NCBI GenBank assembly: GCA_934140355.1
Contig: CAKPBH010000021.1
Location: 1-24,492, forward strand
DNA length: 24,492 bases
Origin: an uncultured Bacilli bacterium
GTDB taxonomy: Bacteria > Bacillota_I > Bacilli_A > RF39 > UBA660
Direction of reading: 5' to 3'
Positions 7,430 through 16,800 of this stretch are shown here, piece by piece. The translations under genes were made by a program, and so were the position numbers. Each line of letters starts with the position of its first letter. The first letter of the stretch is position 1. The notes under the pieces were generated by a model. The model worked only from the letters and a program-made list of their open reading frames with translations, was not told where the DNA came from and searched no databases.

Positions 7430-8026
7430 TTGGCAAAGAAATATGAAAATTTGTTTTTGAAAGTGATGAGTTATTGTCAGTTCCCTAATTATCCTACGGG
7501 ATGTGAAATTGTTTCTCTATACATTTTATTAAAATATTATGGGATTGATGTTACTTTGGATGATTTGATTAGTCATATTAATCGGGGAAGTATGCCTCAC
7601 TTTCAGGATTTTGCTTATTATGGTAGTAATCCTGAGAAGTATTTTGTTGGCGATCCTACAACGAAATGTAGTTATGGAGTGTATAATGATCCGATTTGTG
7701 AGTTAGCGAATCTTTATAAGGATGGAGCAATCAGTAAAAAAAATTTTCCTGTTTCACAGATTATTCAATTATTAGATGAAAAGAGGCCTGTCATTGCTTG
7801 GGTTACTATTCATTTAAAAGATCCTTTTATTAGTGCTATCTGGTTTGATTTGGAGGATGGTAGTAAAATCGAATGGTATAGTGGGGAGCATGCTGTGGTT
7901 ATTTGTGGTTATACAAATAATGCATTTATTGTTTCTGATCCTTATACTGGTGATATTAGATATTTGGATTATGAAAAATTTGTCCCTGTTTATAAGAAAC
8001 TAGGGAAAAGAGTAGTTTATTATTAA
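7430..8026 (+). CDS. C39-like papain-fold peptidase, apparently cytosolic
   Basis: This is a member of the C39-like (Peptidase_C39_2) family, about 198 residues from TTG 7430. The N-terminal segment QFPNYPTGCE has the nucleophile Cys25 and is typical of this family. The His is in GEHAVVICGY (His154), and Asp170 in VSDPYTGD completes a likely triad. A GDPT segment in the middle is also common in relatives. Start choice: GAGGAGGGG at 7414-7422 would be inside the frame if translation began at TTG 7412, so TTG 7430, eight bases downstream, is preferred. ATG 7425 is out of frame. No signal peptide is visible, although many relatives are secreted. The substrate is unknown. Confidence 0.8.
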   Translation: MAKKYENLFLKVMSYCQFPNYPTGCEIVSLYILLKYYGIDVTLDDLISHINRGSMPHFQDFAYYGSNPEKYFVGDPTTKCSYGVYNDPICELANLYKDGAISKKNFPVSQIIQLLDEKRPVIAWVTIHLKDPFISAIWFDLEDGSKIEWYSGEHAVVICGYTNNAFIVSDPYTGDIRYLDYEKFVPVYKKLGKRVVYY

Positions 8027-8410
8027 ATTCATGAGGTATTATTTTTAAAATTTGTTTGGTTTTTCTTATTTTCAAATGAGTTATTCTGTTCGTGAAGATT
8101 GTTTAGTAGCGTTTTAATTTTATCTATTATTTTTGAGGGATTATTATAAGTTAATTTTATTTGTTGGACTGTTAGATGGTGCGTGCTTACAGTTTAGTCA
8201 GATAAAATAAGGAATAAAATGTTGTTTTTATAAAAAATAGTACAAAAATAGCAAAAAAAGTCGAAACGTAGTGAAAAAAATTTATATTTTTCATTAATGG
8301 CTATATTTTCAAAATATCAACTTTATCTTTTATTATAAGGATTTATTTGTAATATTCATTTCCTTGACTGAACCTGTAATGGTGTGTAGTTGTGTTGTTA
8401 TGGAGTTTTG
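8027..8410. other. AT-rich intergenic stretch without a recognised gene
   Basis: This gap between the C39-like gene and the rlmD promoter has no convincing reading frame. It contains an imperfect hairpin (CTGTTAG/CTTACAG, about 8170-8190, ten-base loop) without a following T tract. It also has an inverted repeat TGAAAAA (8272-8278)/TTTTTCA (8287-8293) with an eight-base spacer. Neither is a persuasive terminator or known RNA. Confidence 0.4.
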
Positions 8411-8439
8411 TTGATATTTTAAAAAAGTTTGTTTATAAT
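8411..8439 (+). promoter_or_regulatory. Sigma-A-type promoter for rlmD
   Basis: TTGATA (8411-8416) and TATAAT (8434-8439) are separated by 17 bases, five of six and six of six matches to consensus. They lie about 60 bases before the methyltransferase start. Confidence 0.75.
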
Positions 8440-8500
8440 AGTATTGTTATTTTGCTTTTTATTTAGTTAGTAGAAGATGTATTGGAAGTGATTTTTGGAG

Positions 8501-9688
8501 ATGGAGATTATAAGATTGAATCATACGGGTGAAGGAATTGGCAAGTTTAATGACAAAGTAATTTTTGTTGATAAAACGATACCGGGGGATAAAGTTTTGA
8601 TACAAAATATTAAAGATAAAAAAAGTTATTGTACTGCTGAAGTGGCGAAATATTTAGAAAGAGGATCTTTTTTTAAGAAAGCTATTTGTCCTTACTATAA
8701 AGTTTGTGGTGGATGTCAAATTATGGAGCTTTCTTATCAAAAGCAATTAGAATATAAAATAAATAAAGTTAAAGATATTTTTAAGAAGTATGCTGCTTTA
8801 GAGATTAATCCCAATATTGTTGCTTCTGCACGGGAATTTTATTATAGAAACAAAATTACTCTTCAAGTAGAAAATGGGAAAGTTGGATTGTATCAATTAA
8901 AAACGAAAAAGTTGATTTCGATTGATAAGTGCTGTTTAGTTAAGGAAAAAATAAATGATATTATTCCTCTGTTTGTGTTTTTAGACTTAAGAGAAGTTAG
9001 ACAAATAGTTATTAAAGAGTTTAATGAAAAAGTAATGGTTCAGGTGATGGGAAAAGTTAATGAATTTGATTTAATTAGTATTTTAGAAAATAAAGTTTCT
9101 TCTATTTATGTAAATGATAAGCTTATCTATGGAATAGCAAAATTAGAGGAAGTTTTGGATGGTATGCATTATTATATTTCGCCAAACTCTTTTTTTCAAG
9201 TAAATAAGGGACAAACTATCAATTTGTATAATCAAGTAAAGGAATATTTGGGAAGTGATAATCAAAACATTCTTGATTTGTATTGTGGTATGGCTTCAAT
9301 TGGTATTTTTGTGAATAAATCAAGTAAACATATTACAGGTATTGAATTGAATTCGTCCTCAATAAAAGATGCTAAAGAAAATATTAAGAGAAATTATTTG
9401 GGTAATATTAAGGTGAGTGAGGGGGATGTTGGAAGTTTATTAGAGGTAGAAAATACTTATGATGCTATTATTGTTGATCCACCTAGAAGTGGGTTAGATA
9501 AAAAGACGAAAGCAGGGCTTTTGAAAATAAAAAGCGAAAAGATTATTTATGTATCATGTAATCCTATGACACTAGCAAGAGATGTTCATGACTTAAAAGA
9601 ATTTTATCGGTTAGAGAAAATTAAACTCTTTGATTTATTTCCAAATACTTATCACGTAGAATCAATCGCTTTATTAATTTTAAAATAA
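8501..9688 (+). CDS. rlmD: 23S rRNA (uracil-C5)-methyltransferase, RlmD/RumA family
   Basis: About 395 residues. It has an N-terminal TRAM-like RNA-binding domain (about 1-55), then [4Fe-4S] ligands C63, C69 and C72 in CPYYKVCGGC and a fourth Cys at 144 or 145. A Rossmann methyltransferase domain follows. Motif I is DLYCGMASIG, where most relatives have a GVGTIG-like Gly pattern. NPPRSG-type motif IV appears as VDPPRSG. The catalytic Cys353 is in YVSCNP and the base Glu387 is in YHVES. The enzyme makes m5U in 23S rRNA using SAM. Firmicutes members may modify two sites (RlmCD), so the exact uridine is uncertain. TTG 8495 is an alternative start with better spacing to GGAAG at 8484-8488. I prefer ATG 8501. 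Confidence 0.92.
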   Translation: MEIIRLNHTGEGIGKFNDKVIFVDKTIPGDKVLIQNIKDKKSYCTAEVAKYLERGSFFKKAICPYYKVCGGCQIMELSYQKQLEYKINKVKDIFKKYAALEINPNIVASAREFYYRNKITLQVENGKVGLYQLKTKKLISIDKCCLVKEKINDIIPLFVFLDLREVRQIVIKEFNEKVMVQVMGKVNEFDLISILENKVSSIYVNDKLIYGIAKLEEVLDGMHYYISPNSFFQVNKGQTINLYNQVKEYLGSDNQNILDLYCGMASIGIFVNKSSKHITGIELNSSSIKDAKENIKRNYLGNIKVSEGDVGSLLEVENTYDAIIVDPPRSGLDKKTKAGLLKIKSEKIIYVSCNPMTLARDVHDLKEFYRLEKIKLFDLFPNTYHVESIALLILK

Positions 9689-9819
9689 GGAAATTTAGAT
9701 TATAAAATAGATGAAATATTTTGTCTTTAAAAAACAGCAAATAATGAAAAAATAAGAAATATAGCTATTGTAAATGTATTTAAATTTATAATAAAAGCTA
9801 AGTAAAGGAGAATTAAAAA

Positions 9820-10236
9820 ATGAATGGAAATAAAATTATTGTTCATACCTTGGTTAAAAGTAATGGGAAATATTTGGTAACGAAACGCTCAAAACAAGAG
9901 ACGACATATCCTGAATATTGGGATATACCTGGTGGCTTGGCGAATTATGGGGAATTGCCTAAAGACGCAGTAATTAGAGAAACTAAGGAAGAAGTTGGAT
10001 TAAATATTATTCCAACAAAAATTGTTCATGAAGATAGCAACTATGATAAGGAGAAAGATTTAATTTTTATAAGATTGGTATATCTTTGTGAATTAAATGA
10101 TGATATTAAAAATATAAAATTACAGGTTGAAGAACACACAGAATATAGGTTAATTAATTCATTAAAAGATTTGGAAGGAGAAAAAGTATCGCCATTTTTA
10201 ATTGAATTATTTAATAGTGATTTAGAAATTAATTAA
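9820..10236 (+). CDS. Nudix hydrolase
   Basis: This 138-residue single-domain protein carries a complete Nudix box, Gly39 to Leu61: G-x5-E45-x7-R53-E54-x-x-E57-E58-x-G60. The box binds the metal and the diphosphate of a nucleoside-diphosphate-X substrate. WDIPGG (34-39) precedes it as usual. The N-terminal IIVHTLVKSNGKYLVTKRS strand pattern resembles MutT/8-oxo-dGTP or NDP-sugar-type members, but the substrate cannot be read from sequence. AAAGGAG at 9804-9810 positions the ATG. A TATAAT at 9787-9792 lies just upstream, without a good -35. It appears to be monocistronic. Confidence 0.9.
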   Translation: MNGNKIIVHTLVKSNGKYLVTKRSKQETTYPEYWDIPGGLANYGELPKDAVIRETKEEVGLNIIPTKIVHEDSNYDKEKDLIFIRLVYLCELNDDIKNIKLQVEEHTEYRLINSLKDLEGEKVSPFLIELFNSDLEIN

Positions 10237-10252
10237 AAAATTAAAAATATAA

Positions 10253-10553
10253 ATATTATTCTTTTTGTTATACTTTAAGTATAATCATGATGATTATAGT
10301 ATTATTATTGACATGAATAGATTAAAGAAAGAAATTAATTCTGAAGAATTAGGTGTTTTAAGTTATTCAGAGGATGATAATAAAGAGGTTGGAATATATA
10401 CATGAATTTGAATTTAACAGAGTTTTTTTAAAAAGTAGGATTTATTTTGGTAAAAGAAAACATCCAAAAAAAGTTGATGACAATTTTATTGTTTATGTTA
10501 TTTATACTATTTTAGATGTTGATGAACTAGTTAAAAAATTTATTAATGAATAA
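10253..10553 (+). pseudogene. Decayed small reading frame, possibly one frameshifted gene
   Basis: The gap between the Nudix gene and the CmpB-like gene holds two adjacent coding-like pieces in different frames. The first is open from 10253 to a TGA at 10403-10405 (ATG 10313, MNRLKKEINSEELG). The second runs from ATG 10374 to TAA 10551-10553 (59 residues, with ...KSRIYFGKRKHPKKVDDN... and a C-terminal VDELVKKFINE). The overlap would be bridged by one frameshift. Neither piece has a proper ribosome site, and I recognise no family. They could also be chance open frames in AT-rich DNA. The remainder up to 10672 shows nothing. Confidence 0.35.
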
Positions 10554-10672
10554 AATATTGAGTATTGATAAAAATGGATAGTCATTAGATATATACGCAT
10601 TTGTCTTAGAATTTGAGATTGCAATTTTGTGATGATAACTATAGAAATCAAAAAAATCTATTAAAAATTATC

Positions 10673-10701
10673 TTGTTTAATTGAAAATAAAATAGTATAA
10701 T
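10673..10701 (+). promoter_or_regulatory. Sigma-A-type promoter for the CmpB-like gene
   Basis: TTGTTT (10673-10678) and TATAAT (10696-10701) are spaced 17 bases apart, 40 bases before the start codon. Confidence 0.6.
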
Positions 10702-10741
10702 TTTTATAGAAAAAGAATAGAAAGCAGTAGGTAGTATTAGT

Positions 10742-11368
10742 ATGAAAAAAGAGAAGAGAGATGAGTGTACATTTGATAAAATAACCATGTTAGGAATTTT
10801 TGCTCTAGTTATTGTGATAACAGGAATATTTGGATTTTTATATGAATATATCTTTTATTTTTTTAATGGAGGAATGAGGGGCTTTTATTGGCGAGGAGGA
10901 AATTTCTTGCCATGGATTAATATTTATGCAACAGGATCAATGATGATTTATTTTTTGACTTATCGGTATCGAAGTAATCCTTTTCTTGTCTTTATCATTA
11001 GTTTTATTTCTTGTGGGATATTGGAGTATATCTCAGGACTGGGCATGTATATTATTGGTGATGGCCTAAGATGCTGGGATTATAATCAGGAAATTTTAAA
11101 TTTTGGCAATATTAATGGTTTTGTTTGTCTAAGGAGTGTAAGTTTTTTTGGACTATCTAGCTTACTTCTTATTTATGGGATTTTTCCACTTTGTTTTCAT
11201 CTCGCCAAGAAGATGGATAAGAAAACTTTTTTAACCATTAGTTTTACTTTATGCTCTATTATTTTATTTGATGAGTTTTATAATCTCTTATTTGCAAGAA
11301 TCTTATCTCTTCCAAGAGCAACGGCCATCTATAAAAAATTAGGAGTTCATTTTGTTCATTTTAAATAA
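10742..11368 (+). CDS. Putative CmpB/ABC-transporter type IV-like membrane protein
   Basis: This 208-residue integral membrane protein has about five to six helices (roughly 14-38, 56-72, 79-100, 128-150 and 163-185). The pattern matches the family annotated as putative ABC-transporter type IV (CmpB): FxxEYIF in helix 1, RGFYWRGGNFLPWINIYATG before helix 2, an EYISG motif near residue 97, and RCWDYNQEILNFGNINGFVCL after it. No ABC ATPase is adjacent, and the family function is not established. The ribosome site is weak. A long-loop hairpin follows the gene. Confidence 0.7.
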   Translation: MKKEKRDECTFDKITMLGIFALVIVITGIFGFLYEYIFYFFNGGMRGFYWRGGNFLPWINIYATGSMMIYFLTYRYRSNPFLVFIISFISCGILEYISGLGMYIIGDGLRCWDYNQEILNFGNINGFVCLRSVSFFGLSSLLLIYGIFPLCFHLAKKMDKKTFLTISFTLCSIILFDEFYNLLFARILSLPRATAIYKKLGVHFVHFK

Positions 11369-11406
11369 AATACTGAAAAAAGCCTCACATCTTGATAAGT
11401 ATTTTT
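11367..11406 (+). terminator. Possible terminator with a long loop
   Basis: AAAATACT (11367-11374) pairs perfectly with AGTATTTT (11398-11405), ending in a short T run. The 23-base loop and AT-rich stem make it weak. Confidence 0.35.
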
Positions 11407-11447
11407 CTAAAAAAAATCCATAATACTAAAGAAAGGTGGAATGTAAT

Positions 11448-11939
11448 TTGAAGAAATTTTTAAATATTTGTTTGTGTATTTTATTATCTTTTTCTATTAT
11501 TGGAACAACACTCTATGTATCCTTATCTAATTCTATAACTGAAAAACAAATTAAAGAAAGTATTAAAAAAAATTTATTAACTGGTTTTATTTATGATGAG
11601 AGTGGAAATAAAACCGAAATTTTTAATACTATACTAAGATTAACTCCTTTGGATGAAGAAACAGTAGTTAAATTAATGGAGAATGAAACTGCTAATGATA
11701 TTTTAACAGATATTGTAAATAGTATTTATGATTATAATTTAACGGGGGATGCTAGTTATAAGTACACACCAGAGAGAATCATTCGGTTGGTAGAGAATAA
11801 TATGGATAAAGTTTTAAAGGAAATCGATTATCCAATTACTGAAAAAGAAAGAGAAGAAACTCTAGATTATGTAAGGACACATACTGACTATATTATTGAT
11901 ACTATTTATAAAACAGATATAGGAGATTATAGAAAATGA
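11448..11939 (+). CDS. Hypothetical membrane-anchored extracytoplasmic protein
   Basis: A TTG start at 11448 is chosen because AAAGGTGG (11432-11439) sits eight bases upstream. The longer frame from GTG 11436 would begin inside that site. The product (about 163 residues, MKKFLNICLC...) has one N-terminal membrane helix (about 4-26), which might be an uncleaved signal. A helical hydrophilic domain rich in Glu, Asn and Tyr follows. I recognise no family. The stop overlaps the next start (ATGA), so the pair is coupled. The order, one helix plus soluble domain and then a three-helix protein, suggests two parts of one membrane complex or a split single gene. Confidence 0.7.
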   Translation: MKKFLNICLCILLSFSIIGTTLYVSLSNSITEKQIKESIKKNLLTGFIYDESGNKTEIFNTILRLTPLDEETVVKLMENETANDILTDIVNSIYDYNLTGDASYKYTPERIIRLVENNMDKVLKEIDYPITEKEREETLDYVRTHTDYIIDTIYKTDIGDYRK

Positions 11940-12274
11940 TAAATATAAGAGAAATATTCAATCCAAGTTATAACTTTATTGGTTTATTGTTTATTGCATT
12001 GTTGATTGTCATTATTTTAATGGCTAATAAAAATATAAAATATGCAAGTAAATTAATTGGAAATACCTTTTTAATCTCAGGGATTGTTACTTTATTTCTA
12101 GATTTTATTTTATCTCTATTTTTAAAATTAACGCTATCATCTTATTATAAAGTAATAATTGAAGTCATTAGCAATCATGTATTAAAGGAGTGTTTGTATT
12201 ACTCAATATTTAGTATTGGGCTTGGGATAATTTTAAAAATTATTTTTAAACTAACTTCTTCTAAGAAGGCATAA
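11936..12274 (+). CDS. Hypothetical three-helix membrane protein
   Basis: This 112-residue protein has hydrophobic helices at about 15-31, 42-64 and 85-106, a short soluble N-terminus and a basic tail (LTSSKKA). It is translationally coupled to the preceding gene through an ATGA overlap, and the zinc-ribbon membrane gene follows after 20 bases. No family is recognised. It may be the membrane half of a larger protein whose extracytoplasmic half is the upstream gene. Confidence 0.7.
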   Translation: MINIREIFNPSYNFIGLLFIALLIVIILMANKNIKYASKLIGNTFLISGIVTLFLDFILSLFLKLTLSSYYKVIIEVISNHVLKECLYYSIFSIGLGIILKIIFKLTSSKKA

Positions 12275-12294
12275 AAAAAGAAAGAAGGAATAAT

Positions 12295-13089
12295 ATGTAT
12301 TGTACCTCATGTGGGAAGAAAAGAGAACGGGAAGAGAAGTATTGCACTTCCTGTGGAAAAAAATTTGAAGAAAGAAAAGAAGAGTTCCAAGACAAGGAAA
12401 CAGGACCAAAAATTACCAATTATCAAAGTGAAGTACCCATTATTTTAACAGGTCTTTTATCACTAGTGTTTTTGCTTGTTCCATTTATCTCCATTCCCTT
12501 AGCAATAGTTAGTATTGGCCTAGGAATTGTTTATTTTCATAAAAATCATAAATTTAGTATTGGTTCTATTTTAGGAATAATTACAATTATCATTACTATT
12601 TTACTCTTTTTAGCGACACTTTTTATTGTTCCTTTATTTAATACGATTACCAATGGAATAGAATTTCCCAAAATAGAAGAAAGAGAAGATAGTTCTTCCG
12701 AACATTTTAATCTTACCGATTATAGTTGGCAAGGAAGTGATGAGAGCATTTTAACTTTTGAAGGGAATTCTAGATTTGTTTGGCAAAAAGATAATCAAAA
12801 TACTTTAGAGGGAAAATATCAAATTTATAATGGAATGGACGTTGTTACTTATATTACAACTCACTTAGAAGATTTTGGCTTAAGTTCTGAGGAAGGAAAT
12901 GAATATTTTAAGGATAAAAGCAGTAGTTTAGAAAATTATTATTTAATTATTTTATCCACAACCAATGAAACAACTTATTTGTGTGGTGTTTTAGATGATG
13001 AAAAAAAGAATTTATCTTTAAAAGATATTAAGACTAAAGAAGAATTTAGTTTTACAATAAAAGAAAGATTAGGTAGTGTTGATATTTAA
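12295..13089 (+). CDS. Zinc-ribbon membrane protein of unknown function
   Basis: 264 residues. An N-terminal zinc ribbon (Cys3, Cys6, Cys17 and Cys20 in two CTSCGKK motifs) precedes three hydrophobic helices (about 48-66, 67-81 and 90-113). A C-terminal domain of about 145 residues follows, with beta-rich sequence such as SILTFEGNSRFVW and GKYQIYNGMDV, resembling small lipocalin-like or DUF-type extracytoplasmic domains. Zinc-ribbon-plus-helix proteins are common in gut Firmicutes, but their function is mostly unknown. It is probably co-transcribed with the two membrane genes before it. No terminator is evident downstream. Confidence 0.75.
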   Translation: MYCTSCGKKREREEKYCTSCGKKFEERKEEFQDKETGPKITNYQSEVPIILTGLLSLVFLLVPFISIPLAIVSIGLGIVYFHKNHKFSIGSILGIITIIITILLFLATLFIVPLFNTITNGIEFPKIEEREDSSSEHFNLTDYSWQGSDESILTFEGNSRFVWQKDNQNTLEGKYQIYNGMDVVTYITTHLEDFGLSSEEGNEYFKDKSSSLENYYLIILSTTNETTYLCGVLDDEKKNLSLKDIKTKEEFSFTIKERLGSVDI

Positions 13090-13168
13090 AAAGTACGAAA
13101 AAAAGAATTGTTTTTTAAGAAAATTTTAGCAAATCTGTAAAAAAATTTAATTTTTTCTGAAAAAGTGG

Positions 13169-13197
13169 TTGTCAAACCAAGAAAAGTGTTATATAAT
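13169..13197 (+). promoter_or_regulatory. Near-consensus promoter of the tRNA operon
   Basis: TTGTCA (13169-13174) and TATAAT (13192-13197) are separated by exactly 17 bases, 11 of 12 matches to sigma-A consensus. It lies 38 bases before tRNA-Leu. The leader has a small hairpin, ACATC/GATGT (about 13205-13221). Confidence 0.85.
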
Positions 13198-13235
13198 GAA
13201 CTAGACATCAGCAAAAGATGTTCGTAAAGTTCGAT

Positions 13236-13324
13236 GCCTGAGTGGCGAAATAGGTAGACGCACAGGACTTAAAATCCTGCGAGATTCAAACCTCGTGTCG
13301 GTTCAAGTCCGACCTTAGGCACCA
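13236..13324 (+). tRNA. tRNA-Leu (UAA)
   Basis: Class II tRNA with a long variable arm. Acceptor GCCTGAG pairs with CTTAGGC with one G-U wobble. The anticodon loop CTTAAAA gives UAA. The CCA end is encoded at 13322-13324. Confidence 0.95.
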
Positions 13325-13332
13325 TTATTTTT

Positions 13333-13425
13333 GGAGGAATACCCAAGTCCGGTTGAAGGGACTGGTCTTGAAAACCAGCAGGTCGTGAAAGCGGCGCTAG
13401 GGTTCGAATCCCTATTCCTCCGCCA
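13333..13425 (+). tRNA. tRNA-Ser (UGA)
   Basis: Class II tRNA with a long variable arm. Acceptor GGAGGAA pairs with TTCCTCC, discriminator G, and CCA is encoded. The anticodon loop CTTGAAA gives UGA. Confidence 0.95.
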
Positions 13426-13443
13426 CTTGTATTTATTATTTAT

Positions 13444-13520
<77 letters not shown>

Positions 13521-13521
13521 T

Positions 13522-13598
13522 GGTTCGTTAGTCTAGAGGCCTATGACGTCTGCCTGTCACGCAGAAGATCACGGGTTCAAATCCCGTACGAACCGCCA
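13522..13598 (+). tRNA. tRNA-Asp (GUC)
   Basis: Acceptor GGTTCGT pairs with ACGAACC, and discriminator G precedes an encoded CCA. The anticodon stem TCTGC/GCAGA encloses CTGTCAC, giving GUC. It starts two bases after the fMet gene. Confidence 0.95.
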
Positions 13599-13602
13599 TT
13601 AT

Positions 13603-13678
<76 letters not shown>

Positions 13679-13690
13679 TGATGAAATAAC

Positions 13691-13716
13691 CCCTTATTTG
13701 ATAAGGGTTTTATTTT
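13691..13716 (+). terminator. Terminator of the tRNA operon
   Basis: CCCTTAT (13691-13697) pairs with ATAAGGG (13701-13707) around a TTG loop. TTTTATTTT follows. Confidence 0.85.
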
Positions 13717-13730
13717 GCCCAAATGATTTT

Positions 13731-13752
13731 AGGTACTATTTAGGTACTATTT
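13731..13752 (+). repeat. Two tandem copies of an 11-base repeat after the tRNA cluster
   Basis: AGGTACTATTT occurs twice head to tail (13731-13741 and 13742-13752), just downstream of the tRNA-Phe terminator. tRNA 3' flanks are frequent integration sites, but no integrase is in the window. Confidence 0.7.
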
Positions 13753-13766
13753 TCATGTAGTTTATT

Positions 13767-13795
13767 AAGAGCATTGACTGTGTTGCTCTTTTTTT
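13767..13795 (+). terminator. Second terminator-like hairpin after the tRNA cluster
   Basis: AAGAGCA (13767-13773) pairs perfectly with TGCTCTT (13784-13790) across a ten-base loop and runs into a T tract. No gene between 13717 and this hairpin explains it. Confidence 0.6.
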
Positions 13796-13818
13796 CTTGC
13801 TCTTAAAAATAATAGTTA

Positions 13819-13847
13819 TTGTAATTCAATGAAAAATCTTTTATAAT
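13819..13847 (+). promoter_or_regulatory. Promoter of the protease-dockerin/cohesin-like operon
   Basis: TTGTAA (13819-13824) and TATAAT (13842-13847) have 17-base spacing, and the start codon is at 13873. Confidence 0.75.
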
Positions 13848-13872
13848 TAAATTAACAATAGGAGGAATATGA

Positions 13873-16800
13873 ATGTCTAAGATAAATAAAAAAAATTTAA
13901 GTTTAATCTTTTTAAATATTATTTTTATCTTACTAGTAATTATTTATGGAGTAAATCAAAAAACATATGCCTATCAAGAAAATAATCATTCGAAAGAATA
14001 TGTTTTAAATCCAGAATGGGTAAAATATACCGCTCTCTCTTCCGAGGAACAAAAAAAGTATGAGGTTGTTCCAGAAAAAATGATTTACCAATATAAAAAA
14101 GATAATGAATCAAAGATAAGTTTATTTAGTGCAAATGATGAAACTTATCCTGAATATTATAATTTAAATGATGATGGCTATTCAACACCTCCTGATTATC
14201 AAGGAAGTTTAGGAATCTGTTGGGCTTTTTCTGCAGCTAGTTCGATGGAGAGCTATTTATTAAAAAATGGGATTTCTAACATTAAAAATCCAATCAAGTT
14301 TTCGGTTCGGCAATTAGATTATGCTAGTGTTCAAAAAGAATATATTACGGAAGGTTTTAATCCTTATCAGATGGCTGAGCGCGTTTATCCAGGAAGCGGG
14401 GCTAGACCAAATACAGCCTTCGTTTTAATGTCATCAGGCATCTCTCCTGTTACCACAGAAAAATTTGCCGATTCACTAAGTGATACAGGAAAAAAGAAAT
14501 TAAATGAAGTCATTAATTTAGACAATGTAGAATATACCGTCGATAGTTATGTAAATTATGGAACAATAGGTGATTATAATAACGAAGAAGAACGAAAATC
14601 ATGGATAAAAGAAATTAAGAATCATCTTTTCCGTTATGGCTCTGTAGCAGTTTCTGTAAAAGGTTCAAGTCCTTATTCCGCGGGAAGTTGTATTCATGTT
14701 AGTAATGATAGTAATAGTTTCCTTGTGAATCAAAATGGAAATTGTAATGAATCAGGAGATGGTGGTCACGCTATGGCAATTATTGGCTATGATGACAATT
14801 ATACCTATAAGTATTGTCGTCTGTCTTCAACGACTTCTAATGATTTAACAAATTGCGATAATATAGTATCGGGTAAGGGGGCTTTTATTTTAAAAAATTC
14901 ATGGGGAGATTCTTATCCGTATCCCTACTTAGCTTATACATCTAATGTAAATGCTAGTTATGGGATAACAGGAGTTTCTCTAAAAGACTGGGATATTAAT
15001 TATGATACAACAAAAGAAAATGAAGGTACTTATGATGCTACTTTAAGTCAAGTAACTTACTATAAAAGCAATAAAATAGTGGAACAATTAAAAAAAGTAT
15101 CTTTTTATTCTGTTTCATCAAACAACGTTGATTATCAAGTCTATATTCGTACCTCTGAGGAAGAGGAATATCGTTTACTTGGCACAGTAACAACCGATAA
15201 GGTCGGCTTAAATAGCCTTAAGGTAGATGATGATATTTTACTAGATGGAAATAAATTTTCAATCAAAATCACATCTTCTGATGGCTATGTAGATAAAATT
15301 TATGCTTTTACCAAATTAAAAGACGAAACAGAAGCTTTAAAAATAGATACGGTTATCAAAAATAATCAACAATATGAAATGAATGATTCCACGTTATCTA
15401 TTTATAGTGTAACGGAAAATATAGCAAACGGAGAAAAAATAGAGTACCAATTATTAGATTCTACAGGAAAAGATATTAGTAATATTTTAAATGTTGATAA
15501 AAATTATAATTTAAATCATCAAGTAAAACCTAGCATTCAAATTAGTGGTGTTTTACCATCTGGTACATTAACTTTAAAAACAATCTACAATAATTTAGAA
15601 GTAGATAGTGATATGATTAAAGTAAATTCCCTAAAAAACTTATGGTCTGGAGGCAGTGGTACGATTGATGATCCTTACTTAATTAGTGATGTTGAAGATT
15701 TTAAAAAGATATTTACTAGTGAAGAATACTTAAAAGTCAATTATAAACTAATAAATGATTTAGATTTTTCTACAACAAGTGATTGGAATTCTGGAGAGAT
15801 TTCTAATTATCAAGCATTCTCTGGTACCCTAGATGGGGATAATCATATGATTTTAGGACTTAATACAATGAGTAATATTCCTTCATTATTTTATTCTTTG
15901 AATAAAGCTGTGATAAAAAACTTGATATTTAGTGAAAGTACAATTCAATCTAAAGAATCAGGTTGGGCAAATTTAGTTGCAATGATGGCCTATGATGCAA
16001 CTTTAGAAAATATTATTGTAACGAAGAGTGTAAAAATTACCGGGAATGCTTCTTATGCTGGAGGAGTTGTTGGAACTGCATATAATACTAAATTCACAAA
16101 AATCGCAAATTATGCTGATGTTAAAACAAATTATGAATATGAAGGAAAGGCCTCTGGAATTGTAAATGTTGGATATGCAATTACTTTAAATGAATGCTAT
16201 AATTATGGCAATATTGCAGCAAGTAAAAGTATAGCAGCGGGTTTAGTAGCCATCTTAGAATCTGATAATACTAGCGATAGTTTGATTCAAAATAGCTATA
16301 ATTTTGGAAATATTACATCACTTATGACAGGTGGTGGAATTGTAGGAAAAGGAGAATCTTCTATCATAGAAAATACTTATAATATTTTTTCTAAAAAGTT
16401 AGAAAGTAATATTGGAAATATTATTGGTACGTCTTCTTATATGGGGATAAAAAATACCTTTTATTTAAGTAGTTATGGCAATTCTTTAGTAGAAGATGTA
16501 AATAATTCTACAACAGAGATTAATGTCATGGGGAAAAAAGAGGAAGAATTAAAAGAAAAAAGTACTTACTTAAATTTTGATTTTGATAATATCTGGGAAA
16601 TAGAAAATAATAATTATCCAAGATTAAGAAATTTAAATTATACTTATTTAACAGATATAGAATTAACCAAAGAAATTCAACTAGAAGTAGGAGAGGAGAG
16701 AGAAATAACCTTATCTTTCATCCCCTCATCAGCAAGTAATACCAAAGTAAAATTAGAAGTTTTAAATCGTGATTTATTAACTCTTGATGAAAATAATAAA

